The notes under the pieces: generated by a model
Seen by the model: the letters and a program-made list of their open reading frames with translations, nothing else
Databases searched by the model: none
Told to the model about the DNA's origin: nothing
Shown: positions 24,332-31,978 of the stretch, in pieces
How positions within the stretch are numbered: the first letter of the stretch is position 1
Layout: the number at the start of each line of letters is the position of its first letter
Origin: a virus
Length of the DNA stretch: 40,112 nucleotides
IMG/VR virus record: IMGVR_UViG_3300017726_002766
Span: 1 to 40,112 of that record
Direction: 5' to 3' (one strand)
Translations under genes and position numbers: made by a program

Positions 24332-26355
24332 AGATCTTTAACCTAAAAAACTATGCTATATGCTTAGTAGTAACTATAATATTTACTTGTTTGCGTATAC
24401 TCGACCCTTTCTTTATAGAAACAGCAAGATTAAAAGGATTAGATTATTATCAAAATAATCAAGAAAAGGTTAAGTCTGAAAATATTGCTATAATAGAAAT
24501 AGATGAAGATAGTTTAGATGAATACGGGCAATGGCCTTGGAAACGTGATCTTATAGCACAGGGTATAATAAAGGCTTATGAAAGTGGAGCGCAATTGGTA
24601 GTAGTACCTATTCTATTTGCTGAAAAAGATAGATTAGGAGGAGATAAAGAGCTTATAGAGTTGTTGACTGAAGCACCGGTTATTATTGGTCAATCAGCAA
24701 GTACAAGAGGTAAAGGAGATCCAGTACCTAGAGGGTTAGCTACTATAGGAGAAAGTTTAGATGGTTGGTTGTTTGATTACCCTGAAGCTATAGGACCTGT
24801 AAAGGAGCTCGGAGAAGTTGCTGCTGGTGTAGGTATGGTACTTACTGCTCCTGAGTTAGATGGAGTAGTGAGAAGAATGCCGTTAGTTATTCAGATTAAG
24901 GGAGAAGCTTATCCAACAATACCTTTAGAAGTTATAAGGTTGTTTTCAGGGGAGCAGTCATATCAAGCTAAAGTAAGTGAAATAGGAGTTGAGGCTATAA
25001 GAGTGCCGGGTTTTGATCCAATAGTAACAGATGAAAATTCTAGAGTGTGGGTGAACTTTAAATATGAGTTTGATAAGGTTTCTTTTAAAGATGCAGATTG
25101 GTCTGCTGTGCAAGATAAGATAGCTATAATAGGTATAACGGGAGAAGGTTTAGCTAATACTATAGCTACTTCAACAGGTATTAGTTACGGTCATGAGGTA
25201 AATTGTCACGCTTTGCAAATGATAATAGATGAAAATCGTTTAGAAAGAAATAAAGAATTTTTTATGCATGAATTATTAGTTACCGCTGGTATATGCTCCA
25301 TTATTATTATCGGAGCGTTATGGTTACCATATTTTATTAGTTTAGCGCTTTGCTTAGTAAGTATTAGTTCTTTACCGTGGTTAGGTAATTTATTATTTGA
25401 GCAAGGTAAACTATATGATTTTACATGGCCTATAGCTACTATTTTTATAACATGGTCAGCTGCTACTTTTGTAAGATTTGTTCAAGAAAATAAAACAAAG
25501 AAGCTTATTAAGAATCAATTTGAGCATTATTTAGCTCCATCGATAGTAAGACTATTACAAAAAAATCCTCAAAAATTACAGTTAGGTGGAGATACTAGAG
25601 AGCTATCCATTTTATTCAGCGATTTAAGAGATTTTACAACAATAAGCGAAACGTTTAAATCCAACCCTCAAGAGCTAACTGATCTTATAAATAAATACCT
25701 TACTCCTATGACTGGTTGTGTTATAGAAAATAACGGAACAGTTGATAAATTTATAGGGGACGCATTAATGGCTTTTTGGAATGCTCCTATAGATGATGAA
25801 GAACATAGAGATAACGCATTGGAATGTGCTATTCAAATGTTTGAATTGTTAGAAAAGCTTAACGTTGATTTAAAGGATAAAAATTTAGAGCTTAAAATGG
25901 GTATAGGTATCAATACTGGAGATGTTGTTGTCGGTAATATGGGTTCCAATCAACGATTTGATTACACCTGTTTAGGAGATGCAGTTAATCTAGCTGCTAG
26001 ATTAGAAAGTCAAACTAAAAATTACAAGGTAGGTATATTAGTAGGTGAAGGTACGGTTAAAGGTAATGACACTTTCAACTTTTACGAGCTCGATACAATT
26101 GCAGTTAAAGGTAAAACTGAAGGAGTAAAAATTTATACGATACTTCCCACGTTGAAAAATAAGCCCAATCATGATGCCTTTTTAACTGCATATAAAAAGC
26201 AGGAATGGGATAATGCTTTAAAACATGCTGAGTTTAATAAGAGAGGAATACCTCAACTATCAAACTATTACGTTATGATGTCAGATAGAATTCTAGAATT
26301 AAAAGAGCAAAATCCTATAGATTGGGATGGTATTTACCGATCATCATCAAAATAA
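24328..26355 (+). CDS. CHASE2-domain class III adenylate cyclase
   Basis: A 675-residue membrane cyclase. An N-terminal membrane segment (residues 8-24) leads to a periplasmic CHASE2 sensor (about 40-300, with AIIEIDEDSLDEYGQWPW and DKIAIIGITGEG). Membrane helices follow at about 313-385, then the cyclase domain (about 420-610). Catalytic residues are present: metal ligands Asp432 (FSDLRDFT) and Asp478, Lys474 in VDKFIGDALMAFW, and Asn554/Arg558 in LGDAVNLAARLE. It should therefore be active and make cAMP in the infected cell. ATG overlaps the FecR stop (ATGA). A phage-borne signalling enzyme of this type is unusual. Confidence 0.93.
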   Translation: MKIFNLKNYAICLVVTIIFTCLRILDPFFIETARLKGLDYYQNNQEKVKSENIAIIEIDEDSLDEYGQWPWKRDLIAQGIIKAYESGAQLVVVPILFAEKDRLGGDKELIELLTEAPVIIGQSASTRGKGDPVPRGLATIGESLDGWLFDYPEAIGPVKELGEVAAGVGMVLTAPELDGVVRRMPLVIQIKGEAYPTIPLEVIRLFSGEQSYQAKVSEIGVEAIRVPGFDPIVTDENSRVWVNFKYEFDKVSFKDADWSAVQDKIAIIGITGEGLANTIATSTGISYGHEVNCHALQMIIDENRLERNKEFFMHELLVTAGICSIIIIGALWLPYFISLALCLVSISSLPWLGNLLFEQGKLYDFTWPIATIFITWSAATFVRFVQENKTKKLIKNQFEHYLAPSIVRLLQKNPQKLQLGGDTRELSILFSDLRDFTTISETFKSNPQELTDLINKYLTPMTGCVIENNGTVDKFIGDALMAFWNAPIDDEEHRDNALECAIQMFELLEKLNVDLKDKNLELKMGIGINTGDVVVGNMGSNQRFDYTCLGDAVNLAARLESQTKNYKVGILVGEGTVKGNDTFNFYELDTIAVKGKTEGVKIYTILPTLKNKPNHDAFLTAYKKQEWDNALKHAEFNKRGIPQLSNYYVMMSDRILELKEQNPIDWDGIYRSSSK

Positions 26356-26488
26356 GAAACGGTAGTCCTATTATAGTGGCAGCTCCAAATAACCATACAA
26401 ACGAATAAAGAATAATTCTAGTAGCTCGTCTTGTTATTAAAGGGTAAAAATCGGTATCATTAGTATAAACTAGACCGCTACGTTTCAT
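26315..26488 (-). CDS. Small membrane protein, 57 residues
   Basis: A short minus-strand frame filling the gap after the cyclase gene and overlapping its last 41 bases in antisense. It starts MKRSGLVYTNDTDFYPLITR and has a membrane segment IILYSFVWLFGAATIIGLPF, with basic residues on the N-terminal side. It follows the DpdA-like gene and has a late-type box (CATAAATA) 6 bases before ATG. Function unknown. Confidence 0.6.
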   Translation of the reverse strand: MKRSGLVYTNDTDFYPLITRRATRIILYSFVWLFGAATIIGLPFLILMMIGKYHPNL

Positions 26489-26493
26489 ATGTA

Positions 26494-27315
26494 TTATTTA
26501 TGACGACCTATAATATTTTTAAATTGTTTCGTATTAAAAATAATATCGTCTAGTTGATCCACATTAACATTAACATCAATCATGTCAGCTAGCAGCATAG
26601 AAGGCTTATGATTAAGTCCTTGATTAGCCATATAACGATGTCCTAGTAGACCAGCTACAACCGGGTTAGACGTATCAAGAGAGCGTATATTAAGTTCTGA
26701 AGCAATAGGTGCGTAAGCGGCAAACTCTCGTGCAAGAGCCGCGCCTAGTAGGTGGTGTGGCTTTCGAGCATTCCATACACCATCAATAACTAGGCGAGTT
26801 ATAAGCCCGTGACGGCCTGCTGCCCATCGATCGAGAGTTCCTTCACGACCTGTCCTATTTGTTGTAGTTACTGTCTCGTACCATTTATAATCAAAAGAGA
26901 TAGCAATATAGTCAGCATTATCTGACATAAACTTATAACAATCTACTAGCTCCTGATAAGTATTACCTTGAACAACTCCAATAGTAGTTCTACCTTTAAG
27001 ATCAGAACCATAGTTCAAGAAGAACTTATTCCAAGAGGACATTGTACCTTGCGCATCTTCGAGAACATCAGGAACAATATAGAAGGAAGGATTAAGCTCG
27101 GTAATATATTTGATATATTTTTTAGGATCGAAAGACTCTCCAAGCTCGAAGATCGAATTATCAAGCAGCACCTCACGACCGGCAGCCAGCGAGCGTTTAA
27201 AAAAATTATAATACTCTGGATGCGTCTCGAACAAATGAACGAGAGCATAATCATAGTCATTATATAGCTTAGACTCTTCAAGAATTGATATTGGTGTTTC
27301 GTGACTAACAAGCAT
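26494..27315 (-). CDS. TGT-superfamily protein, DpdA-like (putative DNA deazaguanine transglycosylase)
   Basis: A 273-residue protein with the sequence landmarks of the tRNA-guanine transglycosylase barrel in shortened form: LLDNSIFELGES (Asp52, compare DSGGFQ), YIVPDVLEDAQGT, TIGVVQGNTYQELVDCYKFM, YIAISFDYKW, PHHLLGAALAREF, and RSLDTSNPV with Asp214 where the nucleophilic Asp is expected. No zinc-binding Cys cluster is seen, unlike bacterial TGT. Phage DpdA proteins exchange guanine in DNA for 7-deazaguanine bases. The phage also carries queF, so preQ1 in DNA is a coherent prediction. It has a good early promoter, and only 5 bases separate its -10 from ATG. Confidence 0.68.
   Translation of the reverse strand: MLVSHETPISILEESKLYNDYDYALVHLFETHPEYYNFFKRSLAAGREVLLDNSIFELGESFDPKKYIKYITELNPSFYIVPDVLEDAQGTMSSWNKFFLNYGSDLKGRTTIGVVQGNTYQELVDCYKFMSDNADYIAISFDYKWYETVTTTNRTGREGTLDRWAAGRHGLITRLVIDGVWNARKPHHLLGAALAREFAAYAPIASELNIRSLDTSNPVVAGLLGHRYMANQGLNHKPSMLLADMIDVNVNVDQLDDIIFNTKQFKNIIGRHK
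26495..26502 (-). promoter_or_regulatory. Late promoter box before the 57-residue membrane protein
   Basis: CATAAATA on the minus strand, 6 bases before the ATG at 26488, overlapping the stop of the DpdA-like gene. Confidence 0.62.
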
Positions 27316-27320
27316 ACAGT

Positions 27321-27348
27321 ATTATAACCACGTATTACATATATTCAA
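27321..27348 (-). promoter_or_regulatory. Early sigma70-type promoter of the DpdA-like gene
   Basis: Minus strand: TTGAAT (27348-27343), 16-base spacer, TATAAT (27326-27321), then 5 bases to ATG, so the mRNA is essentially leaderless. Confidence 0.85.
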
Positions 27349-27349
27349 G

Positions 27350-27357
27350 ATTAAATA
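27350..27357 (+). promoter_or_regulatory. Late promoter box before the gp5-like gene
   Basis: ATTAAATA, 6 bases before the ATG at 27364 and one base from the divergent early -35. Confidence 0.75.
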
Positions 27358-27363
27358 TGTATA

Positions 27364-28110
27364 ATGTTTGTTCGTGGTTCTAATGCAGCGGTAGAGTATA
27401 AAAGGGACGATACTAACTTCTATAAAGGTATAGTAGTTAAGAATTGGGATCCTCAAAAGCTCTACCGTATAAAAGTATTTATACCTGAACTATCTAATCA
27501 GCCTCTTGATGATTGGTTAAAAAATTATAGTAATTTAAATTTTAGATTTCCGGGTACTAATAATGAAAAGGATGTATGGAAAGATGCAAAAGTTTTTGAA
27601 GAGATATCTAAATTACTACCATACGCGGAACCTTGCTTCCCTATATTTGGCGAAAGTGGTCCAGCGAGATATCAATCTGTAGAAGAGTTAGCAGCTATAA
27701 CTGATAGTAATAATACAGAAGATTTCGAGAATAATAATAAAAATGACGAACCTCCTTCTATAGATACGGGAAGTTTTGGTCCTTCGTTTTTATATGAAAA
27801 CTTTAGTACAAATGGTGGAGATTTCTTTACTGATCCAAAGAGCAATTACTCAGGTAATAATAATCCCTATAGTTATAATTACAGACCCAGTAATCATGTT
27901 AATAAAGCCAAAGGGATGTTTGGATTACCTTCTGTTGGATCGCAAGTGTGGGTATTTCATTACCGTGGAGATTTAAACTTTCCTGTATATATAGGTAGTA
28001 GAATTGACTTTAGACAGTCAGTAACCTTAACTGATTCAGATAATGAAGATCAGCAAACTTTAGATTATCCTGGTATATTTGAAAATTTAAAAAAATTAAG
28101 CGATGAGTGA
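27364..28110 (+). CDS. Baseplate hub OB-fold protein, gp5-like without lysozyme
   Basis: A 248-residue protein. The N-terminal part (FYKGIVVKNWDPQKLYRIKV) and the late segment (GMFGLPSVGSQVWVFHYRGD, then FPVYIGSRID) form the OB-fold that starts T4 gp5. The middle is a low-complexity Asn/Asp/Ser linker. T4 gp5 (575 residues) joins an OB domain, a lysozyme and a C-terminal beta-helix. Here the lysozyme is absent, and the helix is encoded by the next gene, overlapping by 8 bases. It should be part of the central hub or puncturing device. Confidence 0.72.
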   Translation: MFVRGSNAAVEYKRDDTNFYKGIVVKNWDPQKLYRIKVFIPELSNQPLDDWLKNYSNLNFRFPGTNNEKDVWKDAKVFEEISKLLPYAEPCFPIFGESGPARYQSVEELAAITDSNNTEDFENNNKNDEPPSIDTGSFGPSFLYENFSTNGGDFFTDPKSNYSGNNNPYSYNYRPSNHVNKAKGMFGLPSVGSQVWVFHYRGDLNFPVYIGSRIDFRQSVTLTDSDNEDQQTLDYPGIFENLKKLSDE

Positions 28111-29680
28111 TAGTTTAGATCAGGAAAAGCAGGAATATAGAAGTAAGTCTATACTTAATCAAAAAGGTGCGGCTGTTGATATCAACAACTCTACTGATAG
28201 GGAGGAAATAAAAATTTCACAATATAGTGGATCTAATATATCTTTAAATAATTTAGTTAATAATGAACTAGCTACTAATAACAAACAAGTTAAGGTTATT
28301 AATGATAGTTTTACATCAGTCGGTAAAAATAAAAGCGTTTTTACAGGAAAAGATAGTATAGAGAGGGTACAGGAAAATACTTATTCTCTTAAGGGATTTG
28401 TAGATGATTCTAATTTAGAAGCAGCTGAAAACTGGAAGAATACATATAAACCTGCGGCAGAAGATAACGCTCTATTTCAAATAAAACGAACATCTAATGG
28501 AGGTTCAAGGGGTGATAATTCTACTAAAGAAGAGAAGTATACTCCAACTAATTCGAAGAAAAACGGAGGAGGTGATGTAATAGGGTATGAGGGCAGCGCT
28601 ATAGTAGATTCAGGTAAAGATGAAGTTACTAGTTTTTCGAAGCCAATATTTACTCCTGATACCCCACCGGAATCTACTTCCCCAGAAAACGAGGACATAG
28701 AATCGGGTAATGTAACCTACCCAGAAGGTGCTGATAAAAACTCAGCAACAGAAGGTGGTAATTGGTCGCCAGAGAAAAAGCATGAAGAATTAAATGATAA
28801 GATAAAAGACTTACAAGAAGAATTAAATGTAATCGAAGATAAATTAGGTAACGGTGGTGATGAAATTGAGTTTATAAAAAGAGGTAAGACACAAACTGTG
28901 GGTGCCGCTTTTAATGATTACCAGTCTATTAGAGTTGATACTGTTGGTAGATCGCAACCTCAAGAAGTAGTTGTCGGTCCTAATCTAACTTTTGTAAATG
29001 TAGGTAGTGTACCACACGTAGAGGATGTAGATAACTCTATGAACTTCCCTGTTGGTAATTATACACTAACTGTTGGTAATAGATATAATGTGTTAGTAGG
29101 TTCTGGTGGTATACAGTTAAAGTCAACTGGATCTGTTGAGGTTGTCGGTACGCACACTAAGGTCTTAGGGGCTAAAGTAGATATATCTGCTAAACATGGA
29201 GTATCTATAACTAGCCCGGAGAATATAGAAATTTCATCTGCTGGTAATTCTGGCGCTGGTATTAATATAAGATCTAATAAGCAGGTGTTTATAGAGCCTG
29301 GTCTTGGTGTAAAAAATAATATAACCACATCAGGTTCTCTGTACGCTGCTGGTGAAATATATACTCACCACATTACTGCTCCTTGCGAAGTGCAGCAAAC
29401 AGAATTTACTACTCTATACGGTAAATTTAACACAGACGAGCCTAGAAAATTAAAGATTGGTGAATGTGAAATTGGAGGTTCTTTCTTTCCTGTATATGCG
29501 GATCCGACAGATGATCTAATATTAAATTACCCTCACTCCCATAACTTTAACAACTTACCTTTACGCTTAATGAAAGATCATAAAGGGTTAAGAGATAAAG
29601 CTATAGGTGAGGGTATAAACAGAAATGGTTATTCTACACAAGCGAGAGAAGTTGTAAATGAAAAGAAGGTACCTCAGTAA
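28103..29680 (+). CDS. Baseplate spike protein with beta-helix, gp5 C-terminal-like
   Basis: A 525-residue protein. The N-terminal 220 residues are low complexity (Asn/Ser/Lys/Glu), followed by a short coiled coil (KIKDLQEELNVIEDKLG). The next part is a repetitive beta region with the short periodicity of VgrG/gp5 needles (STGSVEVVGTHTKVLGAKVD, ISAKHGVSITSPENIEISSA). The C-terminus has ADPTDDLILNYPHSHNFNN. The ATG overlaps the stop of the OB-fold gene. It probably trimerises into the membrane-puncturing needle or a related baseplate spike. Confidence 0.68.
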   Translation: MSDSLDQEKQEYRSKSILNQKGAAVDINNSTDREEIKISQYSGSNISLNNLVNNELATNNKQVKVINDSFTSVGKNKSVFTGKDSIERVQENTYSLKGFVDDSNLEAAENWKNTYKPAAEDNALFQIKRTSNGGSRGDNSTKEEKYTPTNSKKNGGGDVIGYEGSAIVDSGKDEVTSFSKPIFTPDTPPESTSPENEDIESGNVTYPEGADKNSATEGGNWSPEKKHEELNDKIKDLQEELNVIEDKLGNGGDEIEFIKRGKTQTVGAAFNDYQSIRVDTVGRSQPQEVVVGPNLTFVNVGSVPHVEDVDNSMNFPVGNYTLTVGNRYNVLVGSGGIQLKSTGSVEVVGTHTKVLGAKVDISAKHGVSITSPENIEISSAGNSGAGINIRSNKQVFIEPGLGVKNNITTSGSLYAAGEIYTHHITAPCEVQQTEFTTLYGKFNTDEPRKLKIGECEIGGSFFPVYADPTDDLILNYPHSHNFNNLPLRLMKDHKGLRDKAIGEGINRNGYSTQAREVVNEKKVPQ

Positions 29681-29682
29681 CC

Positions 29683-30342
29683 TTACTTAATTTCATCTAC
29701 TAATCCCAATTGTAAACACTTATTAGCATCAAACCAAAGGTCATGCTTTAGAATTTCATCTAACTTCTTCATAGGCACCTTTGTATGAGCTTTATAAATT
29801 GCCTTAATGGTATCCATTAAATTTTTATTATTCTCCATATCATCTTCTAACTCTGTATACTTACCATATGCTAAAGATGAAAGTTGATGAATAAGCATTT
29901 TAGAATATTTACCAATATATCTTTTCTTACACACTGTTGATATAATCGTAGCTGCTGAAGCTGCAGCTCCGTCAATATGTGAATGTACATCGCTTTTAAG
30001 ATTTCTGATACAATCAACTGTTGCTAAACCAGCGAATAGCGAACCTCCGTACGAATTAATTCTTAAGTTAATAATAGGATTAACATCTAGAAACTCTTTA
30101 GTTATACTAAGTTTTCTATCTACTTCAAATAAGGTAGAGTTAAGTTCAAGTGCATTGCTTTCAGTAATATCACCATAAAAATATACATTATTTTCGACTA
30201 CTCTAGTCACCGAACCACCTCCCCCTGCAGCTGCACTATTAACTATAAACTGTACCTGCTTCTCTTGTTCCTCTTCTTCAGAGTTATTGTATTTCCATTT
30301 CATATATTTAAAATTATTACCCTTCACAAGTAGAGCATTCAT
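29683..30342 (-). CDS. clpP: ClpP-like serine protease
   Basis: A 219-residue ClpP-family protease. The fold markers are VYFYGDITESNA, INLRINSYGGSLFAGLATVD, catalytic Ser129 in IDGAAASAATIIS and His152 in MLIHQLSS, 23 residues apart. A C-terminal DLWFDANKCLQLGLVDEI probably supplies the Asp. The start at 30342 overlaps nrdA but has a good ribosome site (GAGGT, 7 bases away); a second ATG at 30303 would give 206 residues. ClpP genes occur in other phages, sometimes for capsid maturation. Here a gp21 protease already exists, so it more likely works on host or phage proteins in the early/middle operon. Confidence 0.85.
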   Translation of the reverse strand: MNALLVKGNNFKYMKWKYNNSEEEEQEKQVQFIVNSAAAGGGGSVTRVVENNVYFYGDITESNALELNSTLFEVDRKLSITKEFLDVNPIINLRINSYGGSLFAGLATVDCIRNLKSDVHSHIDGAAASAATIISTVCKKRYIGKYSKMLIHQLSSLAYGKYTELEDDMENNKNLMDTIKAIYKAHTKVPMKKLDEILKHDLWFDANKCLQLGLVDEIK

Positions 30343-31963
30343 TTATAGACCTCGCTAGCTCTTGAGCTGGGTTAGCACTTCGCTGATAGTATAGGGACTT
30401 GATACCATTTTCCCACGCCCACACTAAAAGAGCATTAACTTCTTTAGGTGGTGTTTTCGGAGGTACTTGTAAATTAATAGACTGACCTTGATCAATATAA
30501 GGCTGTCGTTGCGCAGCTTGAATAAGTACTTCTTTCTGCGTAATTTCGCCAAAATTCTTGAATACTTCTCTTTCGTGATCTGTAAGAAACTTAAGATGCT
30601 GAACTGAGCCTCCCTTCTGTAAAATGCTTCTCCAGGTTGTAGTATCATTCTTATCATAAGAAATAAGGATTTTTGTAAGTTCAGGATTCTTATAAGTAAA
30701 TTTACCTTTAGCCAAATCCTTAGTAAAGTAATTACTGTTAAGCGGTTCAATAGAAGGACTGACTTGTCCTAAAATAAACGAACTACTTGTTGTTGGTGCA
30801 ATAGCTACCAAACAACTATTACGTAAACCATACCCTTCCATAAGCGAAGGTACGCCATACTCTACAGCCATCTTCTTTGAAGCGTTAGTTGTGCGCTCTT
30901 GAATAGTTTTAAAGATTACAGAGTTTTGTAACTTAGCTTCCATAGACTCAAAAGCAATACTCTCTTGCTGTAAATAAGAATGCCATCCTAATACACCCAC
31001 TCCAAGAGCTCTTTGTGTAACAGCGAACTTATGAGGCGCTTCCATATTCTTTATACCTCGTGTCTTGTTAATAAACTCTGTCATAACCGCATCAAGAAAA
31101 TATGTCAGAGTCTCTATAGCATCGGTTTTTTCAATATCTTTCCATCTTGCAAGATTTAATGAAGATAGATCACACACAAACGACTCATCTTCTTCTGCAG
31201 ATAAAAAGATCTCAGTACATAAATTTGAAGCGTAAATTCGCTTACCTTTATCCTTATATACTTGAGGTGCATTATCGTTAGCGTTATCAGAGAAGAAAAT
31301 ATATGGATAACCTGACTCATATCGCTTTTTAATAACCTTACCCCATATACTACGCTTCTGCTTATCACCTGCAACCATCGACTCCATCCATTCACTACTA
31401 ACAGTAACTCCAATAGATAGATCTTGAATAGCATTCCCTTCACCTCGAATACCTAAAAATTCATCAATATCACCATGATCGATAGGTAGGTAAGCTGCAA
31501 AAGAACCTCGTCTCACGTTACTCTGTGAAATGTAATTTGTAAGGGCATCAAAGACAGTTAACTGATGGTGTACTCCAGTAGAAGTACCGCCGGTAGAAAT
31601 TTCAGCTCCTCTAGGTCTAACATCACCAAAGTAAGCTGAAGTACCACCACCTACCTTAGACATAGTACCAACCTCAGCAACCTTACCAAGAATCTTCTCC
31701 ATATCATCAGGTATGTAAGAACCGAAACAAGAAATAGGTAACCCTCGATCTCTACCAAAATTAGACCAGATAGGAGATGAAAGAGAATAAAACCCTCTAT
31801 GCATGTAATCAATAAACTTATCTGCCCAGCCTTCTATACCAAGATACTCTTGCGCTTTATGCGCAATATCTATAATTCGCTGCTCAGGTGTTTCACCAGG
31901 TAGTAAGTAGCCTCTTTCGAGAAACTTACGAGAATCGTCGTTAAGCCAATATATGTCACTCAT
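30317..31963 (-). CDS. nrdA: Ribonucleotide reductase large subunit NrdA, class I
   Basis: The 548-residue catalytic subunit that reduces ribonucleotides for DNA synthesis. Key residues are Cys79 (PISCF) and Cys264 (FVCDLSSLN) as the redox pair, the active-site Asn247-x-Cys249-x-Glu251 (SNLCTEIF), and a Tyr-Tyr pair in SLYYQRSANP for radical transfer. A CxxC shuttle (CSTCEG) ends the chain. The N-terminal ATP-cone is missing, so overall activity may not be subject to dATP inhibition, as is common in phage enzymes. It follows nrdB by 15 bases and overlaps the ClpP-like gene. Confidence 0.95.
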   Translation of the reverse strand: MSDIYWLNDDSRKFLERGYLLPGETPEQRIIDIAHKAQEYLGIEGWADKFIDYMHRGFYSLSSPIWSNFGRDRGLPISCFGSYIPDDMEKILGKVAEVGTMSKVGGGTSAYFGDVRPRGAEISTGGTSTGVHHQLTVFDALTNYISQSNVRRGSFAAYLPIDHGDIDEFLGIRGEGNAIQDLSIGVTVSSEWMESMVAGDKQKRSIWGKVIKKRYESGYPYIFFSDNANDNAPQVYKDKGKRIYASNLCTEIFLSAEEDESFVCDLSSLNLARWKDIEKTDAIETLTYFLDAVMTEFINKTRGIKNMEAPHKFAVTQRALGVGVLGWHSYLQQESIAFESMEAKLQNSVIFKTIQERTTNASKKMAVEYGVPSLMEGYGLRNSCLVAIAPTTSSSFILGQVSPSIEPLNSNYFTKDLAKGKFTYKNPELTKILISYDKNDTTTWRSILQKGGSVQHLKFLTDHEREVFKNFGEITQKEVLIQAAQRQPYIDQGQSINLQVPPKTPPKEVNALLVWAWENGIKSLYYQRSANPAQELARSINECSTCEG

Positions 31964-31978
31964 AATAAATATAATCTT

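Noticed and set aside
21376-26355. Curli-cyclase genes as host DNA contaminating the assembly
   Set aside because: Late boxes with the same 5-base spacing as at capsid genes lie before csgF and the curlin gene, and phage structural genes flank the block on both sides.
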